Positions 1 to 8,254 of a stretch of 64,000 nt of DNA are shown here, piece after piece (the stretch's first letter is position 1; the number at the start of each line of letters is the position of its first letter). A model generated the notes under the pieces. That model ran no database searches, had not been told where the DNA came from, and saw nothing but the letters and a program-made list of their open reading frames with translations. Position numbers and translations under genes: made by a program. This DNA comes from Natronobacterium texcoconense (GTDB lineage: Archaea > Halobacteriota > Halobacteria > Halobacteriales > Natrialbaceae), in the NCBI RefSeq assembly GCF_900104065.1, contig NZ_FNLC01000003.1, forward strand, positions 186,001 through 250,000, read 5' to 3'.

Positions 1-74
1 CGACCGTCCCGAAAGGCCGCGAGACGGAGTTTCTCGAGCACGCCGACGAAATCGTCGGCGAACAGCTTTCCTGA
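1..74 (+). CDS. C-terminal end of an unidentified protein (partial)
   Basis: The third reading frame is open from the window edge and ends at TGA 72-74. It encodes about 23 residues ending EFLEHADEIVGEQLS, acidic and compatible with a C-terminal amphipathic helix of a haloarchaeal protein. It runs convergently toward the CoA-transferase gene, whose stop lies about 10 bases further on; such tight convergent spacing supports a real gene end. Too little is visible to assign a family. Confidence 0.45.
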   Translation, partial: TVPKGRETEFLEHADEIVGEQLS

Positions 75-83
75 CGACCTTAC

Positions 84-1541
84 CTACCAGTCGGCCGCTC
101 GTTTCGGATCGATAGGGACGTGACCGCTCGATTCCGCGGCGGCCTCGAGGTACTCCCGGAGGTCGTCACGGTAGGATGGGTCCGCACACTGTTCGATGAT
201 CAGTTCGGCGCGCTCGAGCGGCGAGCACCCGCGGATGTCGGCGACGCCGTGTTCGGTGACGAAGATGTCGACGTCGTGTTCCGTGTGGTCGACGTGGAAC
301 GTCTTCGGGACGATCCGGGAGATATCACCGTCGGAGAGCGTCGACGGGAGCGCACAGATCGAGAGCACGGCGTTGCGGTTGAAGTCGCCGGAGCCACCGA
401 TCCCGTTGATGAGTCTCGATCCCTTCACGTGTGTCGAGTTGACGTTTCCGTAGAGATCGATCTCGACCGCGCTGTTGACCGCGATCACGCCGAACCGGTC
501 GACGAGCGCGGGGCTGTTCGAGACGTCGCCAGGCCGGAGGACCATATCCTCGGCGTACCGCTCGATGCCGTCGAACAGTTGCTGCTGGCCCTCCTCGGAC
601 AGCGCGAGCGACGTCGCACTCGCGGACGACAGCAGATCGTCGTCGAGCATGTCCAGAAGGCCGTCCTGAACGACCTCGCCGTAATAGACGAGGTCGCGGT
701 CGCTCGAGGAGAGTTCGGTGAGTTCGCCCATCAGCGCGTTCCCGAGGCTCCCGACGCCGAACTGGAGGGTGATCCGCTCGTCGAAGACCGGAGAGCGTTC
801 GACCTCCTCGCGGAGGAAGTCGACGAAGTTGCTCGCGATCGTTCGATCGGCCGCGGTCGGATCGCGGAAGGAGTAAGGCGTGTCCCGCCGGTCCGACTCG
901 ACGACGGCCTCGAGTTTGTCCGGATCGAACTCGATCCGCGGACTCCCGATGCGTTCGTCCGGATCGGTGAGCGGGATCGGTTCGCGTTCCGGTGGTTTTC
1001 CGAGACGGTAGACGTCGTGGAGGTCGCGCAGTTCCAGCGGCTGGGCGTGGTTGACCTCGACGATCAGTCGGTCGGCCGCCTCGACGAACGCGGCCGTCTG
1101 GCCGATAGAGGTCGAGGGGACGAACCAGTCCTCCCCCACGGCGACGGCCTCGACGACGGCGACGTCGGGATCTGCCAGCCGTCCGTACTGTACTTCGTCC
1201 CCCACCGAGGAGACGTTGCGGTCGCTGAACGCGACGTCGCCCTCGTTGATCGCCGTCCGAATCGCGTTCCGACTCACGAACGAGTATCGGCGCTCGATCG
1301 CGTCCGCCTCGACGAGTTCGGTATCGATCTCGTCACCGGCGCTGCCGGCGCTGACGATGGTCAACTCGAGGTCGCGACCCGACGCTGCAAGCGCGAGCGG
1401 GACGGCCTTCGGGTAGCCAACGCTTCCGAAGCCGCTGACACACAGCGTCGCGTCGTCCGGGATGGCTTCGCTGGCGGTTTCCGCGTCCGTCCGTGGGAGA
1501 GTACCGGTGAATCGGTCGTTCGTTCTCGTGTTCAGTGCCAT
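84..1541 (-). CDS. acetyl-CoA hydrolase/transferase family protein (acyl-CoA:acetate CoA-transferase)
   Basis: This 485-residue protein is full length for the acetyl-CoA hydrolase/CoA-transferase family (ACH1/AarC/Cat1 type). The family moves CoA between acetate and another acyl group, or hydrolyses acetyl-CoA, through a glutamyl-CoA thioester. Visible landmarks are an N-terminal nucleotide-binding-like segment with SGFGSVGYPKAVP (residues 36-48), the candidate catalytic Glu289 in YYGEVVQDGLLD, and the C-terminal block GGSGDFNRNA followed by HVDHTEHDVDIFVTEHG. It probably works in the cytoplasm in acetate or short-chain acyl-CoA metabolism. The exact acyl donor cannot be read from sequence. 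The gene is monocistronic; upstream bases 1660-1690 are AT-rich and may hold the promoter. Confidence 0.9.
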   Translation of the reverse strand: MALNTRTNDRFTGTLPRTDAETASEAIPDDATLCVSGFGSVGYPKAVPLALAASGRDLELTIVSAGSAGDEIDTELVEADAIERRYSFVSRNAIRTAINEGDVAFSDRNVSSVGDEVQYGRLADPDVAVVEAVAVGEDWFVPSTSIGQTAAFVEAADRLIVEVNHAQPLELRDLHDVYRLGKPPEREPIPLTDPDERIGSPRIEFDPDKLEAVVESDRRDTPYSFRDPTAADRTIASNFVDFLREEVERSPVFDERITLQFGVGSLGNALMGELTELSSSDRDLVYYGEVVQDGLLDMLDDDLLSSASATSLALSEEGQQQLFDGIERYAEDMVLRPGDVSNSPALVDRFGVIAVNSAVEIDLYGNVNSTHVKGSRLINGIGGSGDFNRNAVLSICALPSTLSDGDISRIVPKTFHVDHTEHDVDIFVTEHGVADIRGCSPLERAELIIEQCADPSYRDDLREYLEAAAESSGHVPIDPKRAADW

Positions 1542-1827
1542 AATTTCGAGTAGAGATGTCAGCAGGTCGAGTTCCAGAGTGACGTATCGCAGTTTGCGTA
1601 CAGAACTCGAGAGTTTCCCTGCACGTACGTCGAATGAGAACGCAAGACAAAGAAGCTATTTAGATAAGATTCGATCATTATGATTGTTGTTCAACGTCTG
1701 CTTGTCCACCAGACATGATAGTATTTGGATATTGTAGTGGCGAAGAAAGACGAGTCACGGTTCGCCGGAGGGAATAGAAACAGCGTCGAGAGGTGTCGCG
1801 AGGCGGGGGAATACTCGTACCGGAAGA

Positions 1828-2580
1828 TCACGACCTGTCCATCGACGCCGGCATCGTCGGCACGAGCGGCGCACGGGAGGTGACGAGATAGGCCGACTTC
1901 CGGACGGCACCCTTGGAGTACTGGACGGTGCTCTTGTGGATCGGCGTCCGCTTGCCACGGATCTGGGTTCGTCCCTCGAGGATGGCATCGACGAGGTCGT
2001 CGCCGTCGATGTCGGCTTTGGTCGGATTCCCCTCGTCCGGAGCGACCAGAATCTCGGTGTAGGCCTTCCCGACGTTCGGCAGGTAGTGGGCGTCGCTGGC
2101 ACCGATTTCGGGGTATCCCCGGCGGCGGGCGAACGTCCGGGCACGACGGTTCCGATAGCCGGTAAAGAGCATCGAATTGTAGGTCTCGATGGCGTCGACG
2201 TCCCGGATGTGGCGTTTTCGAACCCCGTGTCGACTGCGCTGGAAGGGGTGAGGAACGATCGCGATTCCGCCGAGTTTGCGGACGGTTTCGACGGTCTCTA
2301 CGAACGGCCGTCCCGGATCGGGGCGTTCCTCGACCCCGATCGCGAGCAGGTGTCCGTGTCGAGTCGATACTTCGACGCCGGGGATACCGACGAGTCCGTA
2401 CTCCGGTGCGATGGCGGCTGCGCGGAGGGATTCACTGATTTCGTCGTGGTCGGTGATGACGACGCCGTCGAGACCGATATCGGCCGCGTGCTCGAGAACG
2501 AGTTCGATCGGTTCGTGGCCGTCGTAGGAGTCGTCGGAGTGGACGTGAAAGTCGATTGCAAACGGAATCTGGGTCGTCAT
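1828..2580 (-). CDS. PHP domain phosphoesterase
   Basis: A 250-residue metal-dependent PHP-domain protein (polymerase and histidinol phosphatase fold). Metal-ligand candidates are H12 and H14 in DFHVHSDDS, D44-H45 in ITDHDE, E70 in GVEVS, H111 in VPHPF, and D163/H165 in GASDAH, the full usual constellation. Related stand-alone PHP proteins act as phosphatases or 3'-5' exonucleases on small RNA fragments or nucleotides (YciV/RNase AM group), so a phosphoesterase activity is likely but the substrate is unknown. The frame is open upstream to 2628, but the start at 2580 (MTTQIPFAIDFHVH) places the HxH motif at the usual distance from the N-terminus. No operon partner is obvious. Confidence 0.85.
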   Translation of the reverse strand: MTTQIPFAIDFHVHSDDSYDGHEPIELVLEHAADIGLDGVVITDHDEISESLRAAAIAPEYGLVGIPGVEVSTRHGHLLAIGVEERPDPGRPFVETVETVRKLGGIAIVPHPFQRSRHGVRKRHIRDVDAIETYNSMLFTGYRNRRARTFARRRGYPEIGASDAHYLPNVGKAYTEILVAPDEGNPTKADIDGDDLVDAILEGRTQIRGKRTPIHKSTVQYSKGAVRKSAYLVTSRAPLVPTMPASMDRS

Positions 2581-2982
2581 AGGAGGGGGAGTCGCTACCA
2601 CCAATAGCCCGTTGATCCGCATAAACACTCCCCTGTCGGCCGGGCAAGGGGCAGTTTCGATATAGCATTATCCGATTTATTCGTTCTATTTCCGGAAACA
2701 GCAATACTGTCGTCTTCAGTCGAATCGGCGCCCGAGGCACCAAATTCCGGCGTTCCTCAACTGTATCATCGAGACAGTCGAGTCGACGACGAACGGAACC
2801 GAGCGAAAGGCGCAGGTTGGCGGACGTGTCGACCTCACAGCAATCGAACGGTCGAGAACCCCGTTCGAGCCATTCGAACCCCACCCAATAGGGACGGAAG
2901 TATCGAATTACTCTCCATCGCGTCGACGGCTTCTCCGAAAAAAGACCCGACACCAGTCGGCTCTGTGCCACTCAACGACCCT
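2581..2982. other. intergenic spacer, no gene seen
   Basis: About 400 bases separate the divergently placed end of the methylase gene from the start of the PHP gene. The part near 2660-2710 is AT-richer (a run resembling TATTCGTTCTATTT) and may contain the PHP promoter, which would read leftward. Open frames here have no haloarchaeal codon bias and no recognisable motif, so I call no gene and see no RNA gene. Confidence 0.5.
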
Positions 2983-3654
2983 TCAGCCGCCGGGGTTCGT
3001 AAACACGAGACAGTACGAGTGGTCGTACCCGTAGCCGAACTGCCCGTTTCTCCCGTCGGACTGGTCCCCGTCGTCCCACGTGACGACCACCTCGCCCTCG
3101 AACTCGAGCACGCTCGAGATCCGCTCGGCGACGTCCCAGGCCAGCGTCGTCACGCAGCCCTCGTGTTTCATATTGGCGACGTCGACGACGACGTGGGCGC
3201 CAGGAGCCAGAACTGACTCGAGCCGACTGAACGCCGTCTCAACGTCCTCGAGGTACGTGTCGTAGCTGCTCTCGCCCGCGTAGTTCCTGAAGGGGTTCCT
3301 GTCGTCCGTTTGTTCCATGAACGGCGGCGACGTGAAACAACAGTCGACGGTCGGGAACCAGGAGGGCTCGAGTTCGAGAACGTCGCCCTGGCGGACGTGT
3401 TCCGGGTCGGGAACCCGATCCCGGATGTAGGCGACGCGATCCGGTTCGTACTCGAGGCCGTAGGGAACCCGATCCAGTCGTTGTGCAGCCGTAAGCGTCG
3501 TTCCGTACCCCGCAAAGACGTCGAGTACCCTGTCTCCGGGTTCGGTGTGCGTCTCGAGGAAGTGCTCGACGAGTGCGTCCGGCGTCCGGAACTCGTCCGT
3601 CCCTGGTGGAAGTGCCTCGCGATGAGTGAATTCCAGCGAGAGGTACGTCTCCAT
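2983..3654 (-). CDS. DNA methylase-like protein (orphan N4-cytosine/N6-adenine type)
   Basis: This 223-residue protein has the two hallmarks of a SAM-dependent DNA amino-methyltransferase: motif I VLDVFAGYGTT (residues 43-53) for SAM binding and motif IV TSPPF (108-112), the SPP[YF] form typical of m4C enzymes. A short N-terminal region with FRTPDALVEHFL precedes motif I. The motif order is I then IV, and there is room for only a small target-recognition domain. No restriction endonuclease gene is adjacent, so if it acts on DNA it would be an orphan methylase. An alternative is an RNA or protein methyltransferase of the same fold, although TSPPF argues for an amino group on a base. Confidence 0.75.
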   Translation of the reverse strand: METYLSLEFTHREALPPGTDEFRTPDALVEHFLETHTEPGDRVLDVFAGYGTTLTAAQRLDRVPYGLEYEPDRVAYIRDRVPDPEHVRQGDVLELEPSWFPTVDCCFTSPPFMEQTDDRNPFRNYAGESSYDTYLEDVETAFSRLESVLAPGAHVVVDVANMKHEGCVTTLAWDVAERISSVLEFEGEVVVTWDDGDQSDGRNGQFGYGYDHSYCLVFTNPGG

Positions 3655-4000
3655 GCGACGCTACTCTCGGACCCACCGTATCTGCTTTGGGGTCGTCTTA
3701 CTCGACTGTCACGTTCGCTGTTCGTGTCGAAACCGAGAGACGATCCATCCGTGAAGCCTCGAAATATCTTCCTGACCTCGAGTGAAGGTCAAAAGACTAC
3801 CAAAGCGAGGAATTCAGACGTTTCAGACCGTAGCGTGTACAATCGTACATCGTCGATCTGGAACCCTGTTCTCCCGCCGCTACCCTGGGGGTCTGGGTGG
3901 TGGAGAGAGGGTTGCAAACGAGCCTACTCGAGCGAACGCAGTTCAAAATCAAACTCGAGAGAGAAAGCTACCGAGGTTCGAGAAACGATGTCGGACGTGA

Positions 4001-4017
4001 CGAGCAATATTTGCTCG
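4001..4017. repeat. perfect inverted repeat, 7-base arms
   Basis: The arms CGAGCAA and TTGCTCG are separated by TAT. It sits in the AT-richer spacer, ten bases before a second palindrome (4027-4040, CGAAGATATCTTCG). It may be an operator, or the hairpin of an unannotated transcript. No gene start lies immediately beside it. Confidence 0.5.
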
Positions 4018-4026
4018 CGTTTCCTC

Positions 4027-4040
4027 CGAAGATATCTTCG
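4027..4040. repeat. 14-base perfect palindrome
   Basis: CGAAGATATCTTCG is fully self-complementary, with no spacer, and has the form of a dimeric regulator site. Its neighbour at 4001-4017 is a separate palindrome of different sequence. The function is unknown. Confidence 0.45.
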
Positions 4041-4372
4041 CGTAGCGGTGAAGGGACTCCATACCGAGACAATAACAAACAATAAAAGAAATATGATGTT
4101 TGTGTTTTCTGATAGTATAGTGCGACCAGTGTGGGGCCAAGACCTGGTATAATATATCTAAGTCGTCCCCTTCTTGCGGTTTTGAATTCAGCATCTATAG
4201 ACTATAATATGGTATTAGAAGAGTTATCCCGAAATCTCGTACTTATCGTATCGAGGGTCACGCGAGAACGGACTGGCTGGCTTTCGGCGTCGATTCGACC
4301 ACACCCCACAGTCCGGTTCCTCCCTCGAGCGGAAAGAGCCACTCACCGATCGAGTGATCGTTCGGCGGGATG

Positions 4373-4768
4373 TCAAATACCGCCACAACCGGGCGAACCG
4401 TCCGGAACGAGACTCGAGAGGGGAATTCGCTCGAGTACGTTCCGGACGTCCATCGGATCGTCGAGGGACTCGACTGCCTCGTGGACGCTGCGCATACACT
4501 CGAGTAACCCGTCTATCGCCGCCGTTCGCGTCGAGACGCGGCCGATCGTTTCCGAGACCGATTGATCGCCGATCGGGTACCGGTATCGTAACTCCCAGCA
4601 ACAGCCAAGCCCCAGTCCTGGATGACAGTTGTCTGCCATCGTTCGATCCGCTACGAGTTCGAGCGGAAGCCGGGCGTGGCGGTACGCCAGTTCGCCGTCA
4701 GAGAGAGCGGATTCGCTCCACCCAGGCGGGAGGATATCCGGGGGCAGGTGGCGTGAATTGGAGTTCAT
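4373..4768 (-). CDS. uncharacterised haloarchaeal protein
   Basis: A 131-residue frame starting MNSNSRHLPPDILPPGW. The body reads as a plausible folded protein, with LAYRHARLPLELVADRT, WELRYRYPIGDQSVSETIG and a C-terminal helix ending in GLLECMRSVHEAVESLDDP. The pattern of short beta strands with Trp and Arg followed by a helical tail resembles small haloarchaeal hypothetical proteins, and the codon bias matches the neighbours. I do not recognise the family. The frame could extend ten codons upstream to 4798, but the start at 4768 gives a more typical N-terminus. It is transcribed away from the 4902 gene, so the two may share a divergent promoter region. Confidence 0.6.
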   Translation of the reverse strand: MNSNSRHLPPDILPPGWSESALSDGELAYRHARLPLELVADRTMADNCHPGLGLGCCWELRYRYPIGDQSVSETIGRVSTRTAAIDGLLECMRSVHEAVESLDDPMDVRNVLERIPLSSLVPDGSPGCGGI

Positions 4769-4901
4769 GTGAGCCGTGTCGATACCAGCGAGGGTCACGG
4801 TTCGGCTTGCACAGGCAACGGTTTACGTATATAGGTCCACGGCATTGCGTGCGTAAACGCCGACCGTCCGACTTTTGTCGTCGCTCGCGTTCCTATCGAG
4901 T

Positions 4902-5219
4902 ATGGCCGATTTCGATCCCGAGAAGTTCGAAGACAAGTACGCCAACTACTTCACCGAACTCCAGCAGGCGTACAAGAACGCGTTCAACCGCATGAACGAC
5001 CAGTACGACTCCGAACTGGTCCACGCAATCGATCAACAGGTGCTCAACGAGAGCGAGCCGTTCTACGAGGGTGACGGCGAGTTCCGCGTGGAGCTTCCAG
5101 ACGACCCCTACGACCGACTGTCCGGCGTCCTCGTCGAGGAAGAGCGGTTCGAGAACGTCCTCGAGATCCACGTCGAAGAAATCGAGACCGAACTCGAGCG
5201 GGTTTTCGGCTTTCAGTGA
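4902..5219 (+). CDS. DUF5783-like small conserved protein
   Basis: A 105-residue acidic protein beginning MADFDPEKFEDKYANYF. It is predicted to be mostly helical in its N-terminal half (YFTELQQAYKNAFNRMNDQYDSELVHAIDQQ), with a C-terminal part ending LEIHVEEIETELERVFGFQ. I associate this N-terminus with the haloarchaeal DUF5783 family, from memory and unverified. The function is unknown. The upstream in-frame start at 4875 is less likely because the ATG at 4902 begins the conserved part. The gene ends about 80 bases before the NifU-like gene in the same orientation, so they may be co-regulated. Confidence 0.75.
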   Translation: MADFDPEKFEDKYANYFTELQQAYKNAFNRMNDQYDSELVHAIDQQVLNESEPFYEGDGEFRVELPDDPYDRLSGVLVEEERFENVLEIHVEEIETELERVFGFQ

Positions 5220-5299
5220 CCGAGACAGTAGGTTTCGACACACCCCGACCGAACGTGAGGGACGGAAGGTTTAGGGGCACCGACACCCAACTGGCCTCT

Positions 5300-5659
5300 A
5301 TGAGCACCGAGTCTCAGAACGACGGAGACGACCTCGAAGACCGCGTCACGAACTTCCTGCGACGGAACTTCCCACAGATCCAGATGCACGGCGGCAGTGC
5401 AGCGATTCAGGACCTCGACCGCGAGAGCGGCGAAGTCACCATCGCACTCGGCGGTGCCTGCAGCGGCTGTGGCATCTCCCCGATGACGATTCAAGCGATC
5501 AAGAGCCGGATGGTCAAGGAGATTCCCGAAATCGACCAGGTAAACGCCCACACCGGCATGGACGGCGGCGGTGACGCAAGCGGCATGAGCCCGTCGTTCC
5601 CCGGCGAGACCGTCGACGACGACGGTGAGCCCGACGAAGGGCCGGAAGCCCCGTTCTAA
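5300..5659 (+). CDS. NifU C-terminal domain protein (Fe-S cluster scaffold)
   Basis: A 119-residue NifU/NFU-type protein. The central motif GGACSGCGISPMT carries the CxxC pair (C54, C57) that, on a dimer interface, binds a transferable [4Fe-4S] cluster in this family. Residues 12-78 form the NFU domain, preceded by the conserved HGGSAAIQDLD segment. The C-terminal 40 residues are a Gly/Asp/Pro-rich low-complexity tail. It probably delivers Fe-S clusters to cytoplasmic apoproteins. A TATA-like GGTTTAGG lies around 5267-5274, about 30 bases before ATG 5300, which supports a leaderless start here rather than at the upstream in-frame start 5216. Confidence 0.88.
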   Translation: MSTESQNDGDDLEDRVTNFLRRNFPQIQMHGGSAAIQDLDRESGEVTIALGGACSGCGISPMTIQAIKSRMVKEIPEIDQVNAHTGMDGGGDASGMSPSFPGETVDDDGEPDEGPEAPF

Positions 5660-5719
5660 CCGACGGTCTTCGAGTACGAACGTCGTTTCCGATTTTCAGT
5701 TTCGCCTCGAGAATAGTCG

Positions 5720-6637
5720 TTACTCCGCGAGCGAATCGTCGCGAACTCCCTGCCCTCGCTCCCACGTCCGAACGAGCGCCGCGAGCAACCGGTTCGTCGG
5801 CGTCTCGACCGCCAGCGTTTCACCTCGATCGACCACGTAGCCGTTGATCGCGTCGATCTCGGTTCGACGGCCTACCTGGAGATCCTGGGCCATCGAGGAC
5901 GTGTTCGCCGCCGTCGATTCGGCGACGCGTTCCATCGCCGCCAGCGCCTCGCGGTTCGAGAGCTCTACGCCGTCAGCGCGGGCGACTCGAGCCGTCTCTT
6001 TCGTCGCTGCGCGGGCGACGTCGTCCGCCGGTGGCTCGAGCACCGCACGGTTTTCCGTTTCCGTCAACGCCGTTATCGCGTTGATTCCGGCGTTGACCGC
6101 GAGTTTCTCCCACAGGCGAGAGGGCATGTCCTCAGCGACGGTCGTCTCGAGGCCGGCACCGGAAAAGGCCTCACCGACGGCGTCTGCGACGTCGGAGTGT
6201 CCTCCTCGATGGTCTCCCAGAACGATCTTGCCGAGTCCCGTACACTCGACGATGCCGGGTCGCTGGAGAATCGCACCGTAGGTCGCCGTCCCCGCGAGAA
6301 CCTCGGCATCGAGGGCCGAGGCGAGCACCTCCTCGTTTCCCATCCCGTTTTGCAGGGAGAGCACGGCGTCGAACGACCCCGTCGCGATCGTCTCGGCGAT
6401 CGACTCAGTGTCGAACGATTTGACCGTGACGACGGCAAGATCCGCCTCGAGGCCCCGGCCGTCAGTCGTCGCTGCCGGGGAGACCTCGGCCTCGAGTGAA
6501 CCCTCGATACGCAGTCCGCGAGTTCGGACGGCGTCGGCGTGTGCCTGACGAGCAACCAGCGTTACGTCGTGTTCGCGTGCGAGCACGCCACCCACGAGGC
6601 TACCCAGGCTTCCGGCACCGAAGACGACGATTTCCAT
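5720..6637 (-). CDS. panE: 2-dehydropantoate 2-reductase (ketopantoate reductase)
   Basis: This 305-residue protein matches the ketopantoate reductase family. These NADPH-dependent enzymes reduce ketopantoate to pantoate; in archaea this step feeds the pantoate kinase route to CoA. The N-terminal Rossmann motif is FGAGSLGSLVGG (residues 6-17), the central NGMGNEE loop is at 97-103, and the catalytic Lys is probably K178 in LWEKLAVNAGINAITAL, with N182/N186 nearby. The C-terminal helical domain has SSMAQDLQVGRRTEIDAINGYV, typical of the family. The upstream frame is open to 6781, but the Rossmann strand starts directly at the ATG at 6637. Some family members reduce other 2-keto acids. Confidence 0.88.
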   Translation of the reverse strand: MEIVVFGAGSLGSLVGGVLAREHDVTLVARQAHADAVRTRGLRIEGSLEAEVSPAATTDGRGLEADLAVVTVKSFDTESIAETIATGSFDAVLSLQNGMGNEEVLASALDAEVLAGTATYGAILQRPGIVECTGLGKIVLGDHRGGHSDVADAVGEAFSGAGLETTVAEDMPSRLWEKLAVNAGINAITALTETENRAVLEPPADDVARAATKETARVARADGVELSNREALAAMERVAESTAANTSSMAQDLQVGRRTEIDAINGYVVDRGETLAVETPTNRLLAALVRTWERGQGVRDDSLAE

Positions 6638-7339
6638 GGTATCGGTCCCGGGGAGCACCCTCAAAACGGTTTTCCTCGCTGTCGATCGGAGATGGGGGCG
6701 ACCGGCGAGGCCGAAGCGGTCGGGCCCTCGAACCAGGGGTGAAAGGAACTGATCGAGTGATCCAGATCCGACGTTCGACACGCAGAGTGTGGTCGGTCCA
6801 GTAGACAGCGAGCGATACCTGGTTGTATCCCGACCGATCGACTGCTGCCAGCCCCTTCTCCGCTCCGACGATCACAGCTACGGCCGGATGACGCAATCAG
6901 TCGGCTTGCGGCTGACTGAATTCCGGGACAACTCTCGAGTTCGGTCCGAAATGGGCTCTCGAAGTCCGAGACCGAGTCTGCGTTCCCAGTTCGTTGCCAG
7001 AGTAGCGTATCAGATCCCAAGGAACCGGTATTATCCAATTCGAAGTAATCGGCCCAATACCAGATAAACCAATAGCCACTATACAAAATGTGTGGTGTGG
7101 CGTTACCAGTGCTGGTGGAAACGAAGACGGAACAGACGCTCTCGACAGCCAAATTCACAGAAAGCGCTGGGACGTGTCGTCGCGAAAGCGGACGACCGAC
7201 TCGAGCTAACGCAATGGCATAGTATCACACAGTAATAGAAAGCAATATGCTCCCCCAGTGTAGACCTATGCGGGATGGTAGTTCGTCGTATCACTGGGGA
7301 GGGCAGCGGTACGTCTCCGTCCGGACCGGTGGTCCGCGT
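6638..7339. other. gene-poor spacer between divergent genes
   Basis: About 700 bases with no supported gene. Bases 6990-7100 and 7205-7250 are AT-richer; the latter (CATAGTATC near 7219-7227) may be the promoter of the alpha/beta hydrolase gene. A short imperfect hairpin with G-T pairs lies at 6898-6918 (CAGTCGGC... GGCTGACTG). Open frames on both strands lack haloarchaeal acidic bias. I see no RNA gene. Confidence 0.45.
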
Positions 7340-8248
7340 ATGACGGGAACCGGCGTTACGACGGTCGGGAACTGTCGAATCAGCTACCGGCGTGCCGGAA
7401 CGAGCGGCCCACCCGTCGTCTTGCTCCACGGGGCAGGGATCGACGACTCGACGGTCTCGTGGCGTCACGCAATCGACGCCCTGGCCGAACAGTATCGCGT
7501 CTACAGCATCGACTGGCCCGAATACGGGGAGAGTACGGGCGCTATCAGCCACAGTATCGACACCTACGTCGACGTTCTCGACGGCTTTCTCGAGACGATC
7601 CCCGACGAACAGGTGTCGCTCGTCGGCATCTCGATGGGCGGCGGCGCGGCGCTTGGCTACGCACTCGAGCATCCAGGCTGCGTCGATCGACTGGCACTCG
7701 TCAGCAGTTACGGGCTCGGCGGGCGATTACCGAACGCCCTGCCGTGGAAGTATCTGGGACAGGTGCCGGGCGTTACCGAGTTCGGAAAAGTCGCCGCGAG
7801 CGTCACGAACGAGAGCGTCCGCCTGGTTCTCGATAACCTCGTCGCCGATGCAGCCGACCTGCCCGACCCGTTCGTCGAGGACGTTCGGGAGAAACTGCTG
7901 GAACCAGGCTCGATCCGGGCGTTCAAGGAGTTCCAGCACAACGAACTCTCCTACGGCGGCCGCGTGGCGACGAACTTCGTTGACGACCTCGAATCGCTGT
8001 CGGTACCGACGCTACTGGTCCACGGCACCCAGGACCCGCTGGTTCCGGTCAAGTGGTCGACTCGAGCCGCCAGCCGGGTTCCGGAGTCGAAACTGGCGCT
8101 CGTCGAAGAGTGTGGCCACTGGGTGCCGCGGGAACGACCTCAGAAGTGTAACGAGATTCTGACGGAGTGGCTGCCGGACCATCGCTGTGTCCCGAAGCCA
8201 CAGTATCCGAAAGCGGAGATTCCAGGGTTGACTCGCGTCAGCTACTGA
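7340..8248 (+). CDS. alpha/beta hydrolase fold protein
   Basis: A 302-residue single-domain alpha/beta hydrolase. The catalytic triad is visible: nucleophile S98 in GISMGGG, Asp232 in VHGTQDPLVP and His260 in EECGHWVP. The oxyanion region HGAGIDD is at residues 30-36. Such enzymes hydrolyse esters, lactones, epoxides or C-C bonds, and the substrate cannot be inferred. The C-terminal 25 residues (CVPKPQYPKAEIPGLTRVSY) extend beyond the usual fold. The start is uncertain: ATG 7247 and ATG 7268 are in frame, and an AT-rich element near 7219 could favour 7247 or 7268. The start at 7340 gives the normal distance to the first strand. It converges with the polymerase gene six bases downstream. Confidence 0.85.
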   Translation: MTGTGVTTVGNCRISYRRAGTSGPPVVLLHGAGIDDSTVSWRHAIDALAEQYRVYSIDWPEYGESTGAISHSIDTYVDVLDGFLETIPDEQVSLVGISMGGGAALGYALEHPGCVDRLALVSSYGLGGRLPNALPWKYLGQVPGVTEFGKVAASVTNESVRLVLDNLVADAADLPDPFVEDVREKLLEPGSIRAFKEFQHNELSYGGRVATNFVDDLESLSVPTLLVHGTQDPLVPVKWSTRAASRVPESKLALVEECGHWVPRERPQKCNEILTEWLPDHRCVPKPQYPKAEIPGLTRVSY

Positions 8249-8254
8249 TCGTCA

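Larger units (their letters stand above)
3655..4372. other. AT-richer gene-poor spacer with two perfect palindromes
   Basis: About 700 bases with no convincing coding frame. Composition drops from the usual high GC, particularly at 4040-4220, which contains runs such as AATAACAAACAATAAAAG and TATAATATATCTA. Two perfect palindromes lie close together at 4001-4017 and 4027-4040. An 81-codon open frame exists on the minus strand (3949-4194), but its amino-acid composition lacks the acidic haloarchaeal bias and it is not called. The spacer could be a degraded mobile element, a non-coding RNA locus or a regulatory region; none can be decided from sequence alone. Confidence 0.5.

Noticed and set aside
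120-1553. A 477-codon plus-strand open frame opposite the CoA-transferase gene
   Set aside because: It is the antisense of a gene with clear family motifs; its Arg/Asp/Val-rich composition is what the complementary codons of an acidic high-GC gene give. No domain is visible.
3310-4152. A 280-codon frame crossing the methylase gene into the AT-rich spacer
   Set aside because: Its first part is antisense to the methylase and the second part lies in low-bias sequence; no motif or acidic composition.
3949-4194. 81-codon minus-strand frame in the AT-rich spacer
   Set aside because: Composition (His, Lys, Ile, Tyr-rich) is unlike haloarchaeal proteins, no promoter or homologue-like motif is visible, and it may be a remnant only.
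6898-6918. Imperfect hairpin CAGTCGGC...GGCTGACTG
   Set aside because: Stem includes G-T pairs, no T-run follows, and no gene end is nearby, so it is not called a terminator.
6661-7158. 165-codon minus-strand frame in the spacer before the alpha/beta hydrolase
   Set aside because: Rich in Ser/Trp/Arg without acidic bias, overlapping the panE promoter region; no family motif.
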